Position numbers and translations under genes: made by a program. Shown piece after piece: positions 53,903 through 61,377 of a stretch of DNA of 64,000 nt (position 1 is its first letter; each line of letters starts with the position of its first letter). The notes beneath the pieces were generated by a model. That model saw nothing but the letters and a program-made list of their open reading frames with translations, searched no databases and was not told the origin of the DNA. Source of the stretch: Acidocella aquatica (GTDB lineage: Bacteria; Pseudomonadota; Alphaproteobacteria; Acetobacterales; Acetobacteraceae); NCBI RefSeq assembly GCF_030160635.1, contig NZ_BSOS01000067.1, forward strand, positions 248,001-312,000. The letters are read 5' to 3'.

Positions 53903-54300
53903 CAGCCTCTCCTCTCGAATCTAAGACTCATGCGGCGGGCGAAATCCTTGGCCAGGGGGGTCAGCACCGCGCCGGGCGCCAGGATGACATGCGCCCCGGC
54001 GGCAAGGCCGGTTAACCTGCGCTCGGAGACCACGCCCTCCAGCGGGGCCTGCGCGGGTGGGGGTATTTCACGGCTGGCGGGGCCGCAGGCCAGGGTGAAG
54101 CGCAGGGCGCCGGCGCGGATCGCCTCGATGGTGCCGGGGCTGGCAAGCCGCGCGATGAAGCCTTGCAGGTCGGCATCGGTGGCGATCCGCACGGGTTGCG
54201 GCGCGGGCGCGCTGCTTGCGGGTTTTTTCCCCGCCACCTCGCGCAGAATATCGCGGATCATCGCGCGCAGGTCAGATTCGGATAATGCGAGCCCGTTCAT
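53902..54300 (-). CDS. BMC-associated protein with N-terminal targeting-like helix
   Basis: 132 residues from ATG 54300 (GGGAG 7 nt upstream); GTG 54306 would add two. The N-terminal amphipathic helix ALSESDLRAMIRDILREVA followed by a Pro/Ala linker matches encapsulation peptides. The body ends GVVSERRLTGLAAGAHVILAPG and a basic tail, resembling PduM-type proteins found inside BMC loci. Catalytic residues are not obvious; it may organise the core or bind the shell. Overlaps both neighbours by a few bases. Confidence 0.65.
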   Translation of the reverse strand: MNGLALSESDLRAMIRDILREVAGKKPASSAPAPQPVRIATDADLQGFIARLASPGTIEAIRAGALRFTLACGPASREIPPPAQAPLEGVVSERRLTGLAAGAHVILAPGAVLTPLAKDFARRMSLRFERRG

Positions 54301-54302
54301 CC

Positions 54303-54902
54303 TCACGCTCCCAATGCCTGTTGCGCCGCCAGGGCCGCGGCCTTTACGTCGGATTCCGCCCCGGACAGGTAGAGCCTGCCCGTGGCGCCGATCATCCGGT
54401 AATCAACGAGCTTGATATTGGCGGCCTTTTCGGCGGCATTGGAGGCCAGGATCACATGGGCGGCCGGTTCTGTTTCGAGCACGAACAGGCTTTCTCCCGA
54501 GAGCACCATCGACCCGCCCTTGTTACGGTTGATTAAAAACGCATGGCCGGGATCGATGCGGCTGATGATCTTGGCGGCGAGGACTTTGGGTTTCATCGCA
54601 TCGGCCGGGGATTTTTCCATGGCGGCCAGTACACTCGCCGCCGCCGCCTTGACCGCGGCAATGTCGCGCGAATGAATTTCCAGATAGCCGAACTGGCGTT
54701 CCACCACCAGGATTCCGCCCTGCACGTCGGCTGCCTTCAACGCGATATCCGTCAAGGCCTCAATATCGAGGCCAGGCGCCACCTCGATGATCTGCGCCGC
54801 CATGTTGCGGCGGGGCAGGGAACCTTTGATCCAGCTGCCCAGGTAGCACATGGTCTGTGGTTGCAGCTGGTCGAGGAAAATGAAGGAGCGGAGTGTTGCC
54901 AT
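54303..54902 (-). CDS. BMC-T shell protein (tandem domain) 2
   Basis: 199 residues with two BMC folds (QIIEVAPGLDIEALTDIALK ... GILVVERQFGYLEIHS, and SLFVLETEPAAHVILASNAAEKAA ... DYRMIGATGRLYLSG). It shares its plan with the protein at 52670. Starts 2 nt after the aldehyde dehydrogenase stop. Confidence 0.92.
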   Translation of the reverse strand: MATLRSFIFLDQLQPQTMCYLGSWIKGSLPRRNMAAQIIEVAPGLDIEALTDIALKAADVQGGILVVERQFGYLEIHSRDIAAVKAAAASVLAAMEKSPADAMKPKVLAAKIISRIDPGHAFLINRNKGGSMVLSGESLFVLETEPAAHVILASNAAEKAANIKLVDYRMIGATGRLYLSGAESDVKAAALAAQQALGA

Positions 54903-54904
54903 GA

Positions 54905-56419
54905 CTATGCCGCCAACACCGCGCTGAGTTCTTCCAGGATGATCTGCCGCAGCTTCTGGCGCAGCGCCGTGCTGTCCTGCTCCAGGATCGCCGCGGCGGG
55001 CGGGGCGGCTGTGGGTTGCGGCAGGTTCAGCGGGTCGAGCCCTGCGAAATTGCCGAAAATCTCTGAACTTTCCCTATTGTAGGCAATGCGCGCGAACTGC
55101 ACGAGATGGCGCGGTGTCAGATTTTCGGAAAGCGATGAGCCGCCCGCGAAGCCGGTGCCGATGGTCATTGATGGCCCTAGATAGGTCTCAAAGCCTGATG
55201 CACCGAGCGAGCAGCCCGCATTCACCGCCACGCGCAAGGCGGGGAGGGCGGCGCTGAAGGCCATGATATGCGCCTCATTATGTGAATGTATGGCGGCGGA
55301 ATGGCCGCGCCCGGCGGTGCGCATCATGGACCGCGCGGAGGAGATTGCCTGGCCGATGCCGCCCACGCGCGCGAAGGCCAGCACCGGGCAGAGTTTTTCG
55401 CGAACCAGTTTTTCCTCGGGCTGCACCAGATCCACCGGTGTTACGAGAATTTTCGCGCCGGGCGCCGTGAAGCCAGCCTCGCGCGCGATGATGCCGGCGT
55501 CCTTGCCGATTATCGCGGTATTGAAGCCGTCATCGGTGAAAAGCAGGTTGCGTAGCTTGCTGGTTTCCTCCGGGGTGCAGATATGCGCGCCTTCCGCCCG
55601 CAGGGCCGTTAGCAGCGCATCGGCGATGGCGCTGAAGGCGAGCAGGGTGGATTCATTGGTGCATAGAATCGAATTATCGAAGGATTTTGAGGCAACAATC
55701 CGCTTCGCCGCCAGTTTTAAATCCGCCGTGTCGTCGACCAGCACCGGGGCGTTGCCGGGGCCGACCCCCAAGGCCGGATTGCCCGAGCGGTAGGCTGCCT
55801 TGACCACGGCCGGGCCGCCGGTTGCCACCACCAGATCAACCCGCGCATCCGCGATGAGTTTTTCGATCAGCGGGATGTTCGGCTCATCGATCACCTGGAT
55901 GGCGCCCTCGGGCGCGCCCGCGGCCTGGGCGGCTTGCGCCAGCATCCGCGCGGCATCGGCGCAGACGGATTTGCCTCCGGGGTGCGGCGAGAGGATGATG
56001 GCATTGCGGGTCATCAGCGCCATGAGCGTTTTGAAATAGATGGTGGAGACCGGATTGGTCACCGGGATCAGCGCGAAAATAACGCCGGCGGGGCGTGGCA
56101 ACTCAACGATTTTGCTGGCGGCGTCGATGCGGGGGGAGACGAAATCCTCCGCCCCGTAAAGCTCCACCAGCCCTTTTGAGCAGGCCTCGTTTTTTTGGCG
56201 TTTGTGCGCGGCCACGCCCATGCCGGTTTCGCGCACCGCCCATTCGGCGTAGAATTGCGACTTGGCATAGGCGGCGGCGGCGGCGGCCTGAACCACGCGC
56301 GCGGTTGCGGTGTGATCCATCATCTGGAACCGCGACACCGCCCAGCGCGCGCGCTCTATTTTGAGCATGGCTTGTTCGTAGGCTGCGTCTGGAATTTTCA
56401 GCAGAGCTTGTTCTGGCAC
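54905..56419 (-). CDS. CoA-acylating aldehyde dehydrogenase of the microcompartment
   Basis: 504 residues. Acylating ALDH (PduP/EutE type): IPVTNPVSTIYFKTLMAL, VGPGNAPVLVDD, catalytic Cys in DNSILCTNES, and SGFETYLGPSMTIG. After a Pro/Ala linker (around 470-480) comes DSTALRQKLRQIILEELSAVL, an amphipathic C-terminal helix typical of encapsulation peptides. It would turn propionaldehyde, made by the adjacent phospholyase, into propionyl-CoA with NADH formation inside the compartment. Confidence 0.9.
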   Translation of the reverse strand: MPEQALLKIPDAAYEQAMLKIERARWAVSRFQMMDHTATARVVQAAAAAAYAKSQFYAEWAVRETGMGVAAHKRQKNEACSKGLVELYGAEDFVSPRIDAASKIVELPRPAGVIFALIPVTNPVSTIYFKTLMALMTRNAIILSPHPGGKSVCADAARMLAQAAQAAGAPEGAIQVIDEPNIPLIEKLIADARVDLVVATGGPAVVKAAYRSGNPALGVGPGNAPVLVDDTADLKLAAKRIVASKSFDNSILCTNESTLLAFSAIADALLTALRAEGAHICTPEETSKLRNLLFTDDGFNTAIIGKDAGIIAREAGFTAPGAKILVTPVDLVQPEEKLVREKLCPVLAFARVGGIGQAISSARSMMRTAGRGHSAAIHSHNEAHIMAFSAALPALRVAVNAGCSLGASGFETYLGPSMTIGTGFAGGSSLSENLTPRHLVQFARIAYNRESSEIFGNFAGLDPLNLPQPTAAPPAAAILEQDSTALRQKLRQIILEELSAVLAA

Positions 56420-56432
56420 GAATAAACCCCCT

Positions 56433-57707
56433 TTATTTGGTGGCGGCGCGAATCAGCTCGCGCGCGCGCGGCATCGCCGCATCGAACCGGTCGATGATTT
56501 CCTCGCACATCGCGTGGCTGAGCAAAACGCCAGGTTTCCACTGCAACACCCGTTTGTCGAGCGAGGAGAAGATCGCCCATATGCCATGCTCATACAGCGC
56601 CCGCGAGGCATAGACGGCGCCTTCGGGGTGGTTGAATTCCAGCCCCAGAATGACCCCGCGCTGGCGCACGCCGGTGAAGATGTCGCCATGGCGGCGCATC
56701 ATCTCCGCCATCATTTCGTGGAAAAACGCGCTCACGGCGTGAACATTGGCGATTGTCTCGGGGCGCAGCAGCATCTCCAGCACTTTGTGCCCGACCACGC
56801 AGCCAAGCTCCGCCCCGCCGGAGGTGGAAATATGCGCGGCGCCATCCTCGTTTAGCCAGCCGCCGGCGCGCTCGTTCACCAGGCAGGCGGAAATCGGGTA
56901 TAGCCCGCCCGAGAGGCCCTTTGCCGTGACCATGATATCCGGCTGGATGCCGTAGGTCTGCCAGCCCCAGAGTTCGCCGCAGCGCATCAGCCCGGTTTGG
57001 ACCTCGTCGGCGATATAGAGAGCACCGTATTTTTCGCAGAGCGCCTTGCACGCGGCGAGGTAGCCCTCATTGGGCAGGGGAAAACCGTAGGTGGCTGGAA
57101 TCGTCTCCATGATCAGCGCCGCGATGTCGCCTGATTTCAGCGCCTGTTCCATGGCGCCAATGTCGTTGAAGGGCACATGGAAAAAGACATCAGGCTGGTC
57201 GGCGAGGAAGATTTTGCTGAAACGCTCGTCGCCGGTGGCGACGGAAAGCCCGCCGTGGCCGTGGTAGCCTTTGATGATCGAGACGATCTTGCGCCGTTTG
57301 GTGGCGTAGCGCGCGGATTTGATGGCGATGTCGACCGCTTCAGCGCCACCGGCGCCAAAAATGGCGTATTTCATGCCGGGCGTGGCCTTGATCAGCGCCT
57401 CGGACAAGGCCGCGCGCGCCACCGAGGGGAACCAGTGGTTGCCGATGTCAAAATAGTCGAGCGCGCCCTTCAGCGTCTCGATCAGCTCTGGATGGCGATG
57501 ACCGAAATTAAAGGTGCCGCCGTTGAGATGAAGGTCGATGAGGCGGCGGCCGTCCATGTCATAGAGGCAATAGCCCTCGCGCCGGCCGATGACGAGGTCG
57601 ATACCGGCTTTTTGCCAGAACAGGGTTTTGTCCGGATTCCAGTAGCGGATCGCGGTATCGAGGCATTCCTGTTTGTTCTCAAACTTGAAGTGGCCGTAGT
57701 CGAACAT
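56433..57707 (-). CDS. Class-III aminotransferase-fold enzyme, probable amino-alcohol phosphate phospholyase
   Basis: 424 residues. PLP lysine in VTAKGLSGGLYP, with FGAGGAEAVDIAIKSAR, DEVQTGLMRCG and GYHGHGGLSVATG. The family includes ethanolamine-phosphate phospholyase, which eliminates ammonia and phosphate rather than transferring an amino group. In the RMM pathway this enzyme converts 1-amino-2-propanol phosphate to propionaldehyde. First gene of the minus-strand operon. A plain aminotransferase is the alternative. Confidence 0.82.
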   Translation of the reverse strand: MFDYGHFKFENKQECLDTAIRYWNPDKTLFWQKAGIDLVIGRREGYCLYDMDGRRLIDLHLNGGTFNFGHRHPELIETLKGALDYFDIGNHWFPSVARAALSEALIKATPGMKYAIFGAGGAEAVDIAIKSARYATKRRKIVSIIKGYHGHGGLSVATGDERFSKIFLADQPDVFFHVPFNDIGAMEQALKSGDIAALIMETIPATYGFPLPNEGYLAACKALCEKYGALYIADEVQTGLMRCGELWGWQTYGIQPDIMVTAKGLSGGLYPISACLVNERAGGWLNEDGAAHISTSGGAELGCVVGHKVLEMLLRPETIANVHAVSAFFHEMMAEMMRRHGDIFTGVRQRGVILGLEFNHPEGAVYASRALYEHGIWAIFSSLDKRVLQWKPGVLLSHAMCEEIIDRFDAAMPRARELIRAATK

Positions 57708-57736
57708 GGGCGCGTCCTTTGGGATTTTTTTGCGCG

Positions 57737-57789
57737 ACTTACAATAGAAAATGTTTGAAGCATGTCATTTTATACTTGTCAACTTACAA
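57737..57789. promoter_or_regulatory. Candidate operator region of the BMC locus
   Basis: Direct repeats ACTTACAA at 57737-57744 and 57782-57789, 45 bp apart (about four helical turns), lie in the divergent gap between the phospholyase gene and the DeoR gene. TTATACTT at 57770 recurs inverted at 58809 (AAGTATAA) ahead of the permease gene. Binding by the DeoR protein is inference. Confidence 0.35.
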
Positions 57790-57880
57790 ATATTGGTTGT
57801 TCCTGGCGATGAATGTTGGCAAGCCGGGTAAAAATGCGTCAGGCTGGTGTTGGGCTTTTGGGTTGTGCCATAAAGCGGGC

Positions 57881-58696
57881 ATGACCAGCCCATTCCCCCG
57901 CCTGAGCAAGGCCGAACGTCAGTCGCGGATCATCGCCGAATTACGCGCCACGCCCAGCCTGCGTGTGAACATGCTCTCCGAGCGCCTCAGGGTGTCGACA
58001 GAGACTGTGCGGCGCGATCTGGCGGAGCTTGATGATGCCGGGCTGATCAGCCGCACCTATGGGGGCGCCATGCGTTCGGTGCCGTTCGAGCCGGCCATTT
58101 CCGTGCGCGAGGGGCTGATGATCGCCGAACGCGAGAGCATTGCGCAAGCCGCGGTTCAGCTGGTGGAGCGCAATGATATATTGATGATCGGTGGCGGCGC
58201 CACGACCTTGCATGTGGCCCGGCGCCTGTCGGTGGCCTTTAATGACCTCACCGTCATTACCCATGCTTTCTCCATCGCCGCCGCCATCGCGGCCAACCCC
58301 ACGCATAAGGTGCTGATGCTCCCCGGGCAGTTTGAGGGACGCGAGGGGTTGATCCATGGCCCGGAGACCATTGATGCGTTGCAACGGTTTCATGCCAACA
58401 AGGCGTTTTTGGGCGCCAGCGGCCTTACGGCCGAGGGGCCGAATGATGCCGGAATCGGCCCGGGGCTGACCTATGGCACCATGATGCGGCGGGCGGCGCA
58501 CAGCATCATCGTGGCGGACCATTCCAAGTTCGAGAAACCCTCGCTGACGGTTTATGGCCGCTGGTCGGCCGCAACCACACTGGTGACAGACCAGCGCCCC
58601 AAGGGGAAACTCGCCGCCGCACTGTTGCATGCCAATACCAATGTCATCGAGGCGGCGCCCGAGCCGGTGCAAAAACCGGCGCAAAAACCGGATTAA
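57881..58696 (+). CDS. DeoR-family transcriptional repressor
   Basis: 271 residues from ATG 57881. N-terminal winged HTH (RQSRIIAELRATPSLRVNMLSERLRVSTETVRRDLAEL) with the usual Gly-Gly after it, then the sugar-phosphate/small-molecule domain (MIGGGATTLHVARRL, ASGLTAEGPNDAGIG, ADHSKFEKP). Divergent from the shell operon and next to the permease, so it should sense a pathway intermediate, perhaps a phosphorylated amino alcohol. The C-terminus ends in a short PVQKPAQKP repeat. Confidence 0.87.
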   Translation: MTSPFPRLSKAERQSRIIAELRATPSLRVNMLSERLRVSTETVRRDLAELDDAGLISRTYGGAMRSVPFEPAISVREGLMIAERESIAQAAVQLVERNDILMIGGGATTLHVARRLSVAFNDLTVITHAFSIAAAIAANPTHKVLMLPGQFEGREGLIHGPETIDALQRFHANKAFLGASGLTAEGPNDAGIGPGLTYGTMMRRAAHSIIVADHSKFEKPSLTVYGRWSAATTLVTDQRPKGKLAAALLHANTNVIEAAPEPVQKPAQKPD

Positions 58697-58823
58697 ACCG
58701 GGGGCCATTCGCGCCAGAACAGTAAAAATCCACCGTGCGTGGAATAAATGCGGGCTGGAGGGCTTTTTAGCCGAACGACCAGCTAGACAAACGGTTCTCG
58801 CTCAAATTAAGTATAACGAAGAC

Positions 58824-58892
58824 ATGAACCCAATTAATTTGGGGATAAACAACATCAACAACACAGCATCAATAAAAGACTTTAATAAATAA
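58824..58892 (+). CDS. Possible 22-residue leader peptide
   Basis: A short frame with ATG and TAA, Asn/Ile-rich, 12 nt upstream of the permease start. The ribosome site (GAAG) is weak. Could be a leader or chance. The remainder of the gap 58697-58904 is AT-rich and holds nothing else certain. Confidence 0.25.
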   Translation: MNPINLGINNINNTASIKDFNK

Positions 58893-58904
58893 AAGGGCAT
58901 TTTG

Positions 58905-60428
58905 ATGGAAAAAAAACAAGCGGCCGGCGCAATTGATATTTCGACGGATACCAAGGTTAACAAACTACACGGCAAGGCTGTTGGGCTGATCGGTGTTCTC
59001 TTCCTCACCGTTACGGGTGCCGCGCCGGAATCGGCCATGTTGGGCAATGTGCCTTTCGCCGCCGGGTACGGCAACGGAATTTATGCTCCCTCGGCTTTTG
59101 TGCTTGCCACCATCGTGCTGGTCATTTTCTGTGTCGGCTATGCCACCATGGCCGGCAGGGTTTCCTCGGTCGGCGGATTCTATTCCTACATCTCTCAGGG
59201 GCTTGGGCGCGAAGTCGGCATGGCGGCGGGGTTCACCTCGCTGGCCTGCTACTCCATCTTCGAAGCTTCGCTGTATGGGCTTTTCGCTTATTTCGCCAAT
59301 CTGTGGCTTACCACAAATCTCGGCATCAATATCGGCTGGGCCTGGCTGGCCATGGCGGCGCTGGTGGGGGCTGGTGTGCTCTCGGTGCGCGATGTCAAGC
59401 TCAGCGCAAAGGTTCTGGGCGTGTCGCTGGTGCTGGAAACATTGGTGCTGTTGATTTTCGGCTTCGGTGTGCTGTTTGCCCATAAGGGCACCAGCCTTTC
59501 GGCGGAATCCTTCAATCTGTTGCAGGTCACCAAGGCGGTGGCGGCGCAGAAGGTGGGGAGCACGGTGATCCCGGCGGGTGCCGCGGCGGTTGGGATTTTC
59601 ATGGCCTTCTGGTCTTGGGTCGGCTTTGAGATGGCGCCGAACTATGCCGAGGAAAGCCATGCCCCAAAGCGGGTGGTGCCGCTCTCGCTCTATATCTCCG
59701 TTGTATTTTTGGGCGTGTTCTACACCTTTATTTGCTGGTGCGCGGTTTCAGCCTACCCTGACCAGGGCAGCATGCTGGCTCAGGCGGTCAATGACTCGGG
59801 AGATTTCTTTCTCGCACCCATGCGCCAGTTTGTCGGGCCCTGGGGATCGCAGCTGATGAGCATTCTGATTATTACCAGCTCATTTGCCTGCGGCATGGCC
59901 TTCCACAACACCGCGGCGCGCTACATGTACTCTTTGGGCCGTGAGGGCGTGTTGCCAAGCCATTTGGGCAAGACCCACGACATTGTGCACAGCCCGCATA
60001 TTGCTTCGGTGACACAATCGGTTCTGGCGGCGGCGTGGATTCTGTTGTTTGGTGTGTTCAACGGTTTTGATAATCCGATGAACCAGGCTTATCTCGGTGT
60101 TTATACCTTGTTCGCGGTGCTGGGCACGGGCATGTTGCTAGTGTTGCAGGCGCTGGTTTCGGTGGCGATCTGGAATTACTTCCGCAAGAATGGTGGCGGC
60201 AGTGTGTTCAAGACGGTCATCGCGCCCTGGTTCTCGTTTTTTGCGCAGATATGGCTGGTTTATCTGCTGGTGGCGAATCTGGTTACCTTCGCCGGCACCA
60301 GCGCCTTTGCCAATGCCATCCCGATGATCGGGCTCGCGATTATTGTTATCGGACTGGTTTGGGGGTTTGTGCTCAAGCACATCAACCCGGAAGGATACAA
60401 AAACATCGGGCATATGGTGAACGAATAA
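58905..60428 (+). CDS. APC-superfamily amino acid/amine permease
   Basis: 507 residues, about 12 membrane segments. Opening GVLFLTVTGAAPESAMLGNVPF (helix 1 with the broken-helix Gly-Ala) and FYSYISQGLGREVGMAAGF are APC signatures; WSWVGFEMAPNYAEES is the helix 6 region. In RMM loci an APC permease is thought to import the amine substrate. ATG 58905 is preceded by AAGGG. Same direction as the SDR gene, separated by a hairpin. Confidence 0.9.
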   Translation: MEKKQAAGAIDISTDTKVNKLHGKAVGLIGVLFLTVTGAAPESAMLGNVPFAAGYGNGIYAPSAFVLATIVLVIFCVGYATMAGRVSSVGGFYSYISQGLGREVGMAAGFTSLACYSIFEASLYGLFAYFANLWLTTNLGINIGWAWLAMAALVGAGVLSVRDVKLSAKVLGVSLVLETLVLLIFGFGVLFAHKGTSLSAESFNLLQVTKAVAAQKVGSTVIPAGAAAVGIFMAFWSWVGFEMAPNYAEESHAPKRVVPLSLYISVVFLGVFYTFICWCAVSAYPDQGSMLAQAVNDSGDFFLAPMRQFVGPWGSQLMSILIITSSFACGMAFHNTAARYMYSLGREGVLPSHLGKTHDIVHSPHIASVTQSVLAAAWILLFGVFNGFDNPMNQAYLGVYTLFAVLGTGMLLVLQALVSVAIWNYFRKNGGGSVFKTVIAPWFSFFAQIWLVYLLVANLVTFAGTSAFANAIPMIGLAIIVIGLVWGFVLKHINPEGYKNIGHMVNE

Positions 60429-60441
60429 TCCGTGACGAAAT

Positions 60442-60471
60442 GGTCAGGCCGCCAATTTGCGCGGCCTGACC
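60442..60471 (+). terminator. Hairpin between permease and SDR genes
   Basis: Perfect 11-bp stem GGTCAGGCCGC / GCGGCCTGACC with an 8-nt loop, 13 nt after the permease stop, followed by a weak T-rich tract (TTGTTATTTTG). Confidence 0.65.
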
Positions 60472-60551
60472 GGGTGTCCTTGTTATTTTGAAATTCGCAA
60501 GACCCTGAATAAGGCGATTGCGAACATGCGAAGCGGGGTACGGAAGAAAAC

Positions 60552-61316
60552 ATGACAGCATCGTTGAACGGACGTAGCGTTGCCGTGACGGGCGGTTCAA
60601 AAGGCATCGGGCGCGGCATCGCCGAGGTATTTGCAAAGTCCGGTGCGAAAGTCGCCATTTTGGCCCGCGACGGCGAACAAGCCGCAGCCGCGGCCCGGGC
60701 CATCGGGCATGGCGCGTTTGGCATCTCGGGGGATATCACCTCGGCCCAGAGCCTGGCCGCGGCTTTCGCCGAAATCGCCCGGCGCAATGGCGGCATGGAT
60801 GTGCTTTGCGCCAATGCGGGAATATTCCCGCCCGCCCCGTTGGAGGAAATGACCGAAGCGCAGTGGGATTTGGTGAACAATACCAACCTCAAAGGCACGT
60901 TTCTCTCGGTGCAGGCGGCGCTGCCCTACCTCAAGAAATCCAGCCAGGGGCGCATCGTGCTCACATCCTCCATCACCGGCCCGGTAACCGGCTATCCAGG
61001 CTGGGCGCATTACGGCGCCACCAAGGCGGGGCAACTCGGCTTTATGAGAACCGCGTGCCTGGAGCTGGCAAAATATGGCATCACCGTAAACGCCGTGCTG
61101 CCGGGCAATATCCTTACCGAAGGTTTGGCCGGCATGGGCGAGGATTATCAGAAATCGATGGCGGCCGCGGTGCCGCTCAAGCGCCTGGGCACGGTGGAGG
61201 ATATCGGCCACGCCGCGCTTTATTTCGCCTCGAAGGAGGCTGGTTATGTCACCGGCCAAACGATCATTGTTGATGGGGGGCAGATTTTGCCGGAGAGCCA
61301 GGACGCTTTGGCGTAA
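60552..61316 (+). CDS. Short-chain dehydrogenase, probable aminoacetone/1-amino-2-propanol dehydrogenase
   Basis: 254 residues. Nucleotide motif TGGSKGIGRGI, NAG motif, catalytic Ser in LTSSITGP and Tyr-x-x-x-Lys in HYGATKAGQ, and the C-terminal TGQTIIVDGGQ. SDRs in RMM loci and the Rhodococcus amino-alcohol dehydrogenase belong to this type and interconvert aminoacetone and 1-amino-2-propanol. That would regenerate NAD+ for the ALDH. No targeting helix is visible. Generic FabG-like function is the alternative. Confidence 0.8.
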   Translation: MTASLNGRSVAVTGGSKGIGRGIAEVFAKSGAKVAILARDGEQAAAAARAIGHGAFGISGDITSAQSLAAAFAEIARRNGGMDVLCANAGIFPPAPLEEMTEAQWDLVNNTNLKGTFLSVQAALPYLKKSSQGRIVLTSSITGPVTGYPGWAHYGATKAGQLGFMRTACLELAKYGITVNAVLPGNILTEGLAGMGEDYQKSMAAAVPLKRLGTVEDIGHAALYFASKEAGYVTGQTIIVDGGQILPESQDALA

Positions 61317-61342
61317 TGAGCGATATCAGATTTTTCCGGGGT

Positions 61343-61377
61343 TAGAGCCTGATCGCCTTAAGTGCGATCAGGCTCTA
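61343..61377. repeat. Intergenic hairpin repeat, module B copy 3
   Basis: Perfect 14-bp arms TAGAGCCTGATCGC / GCGATCAGGCTCTA with 7-nt loop CTTAAGT. It ends inside the stop codon of the emrB-like gene and lies between convergent genes, where a bidirectional terminator is expected. Confidence 0.85.
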
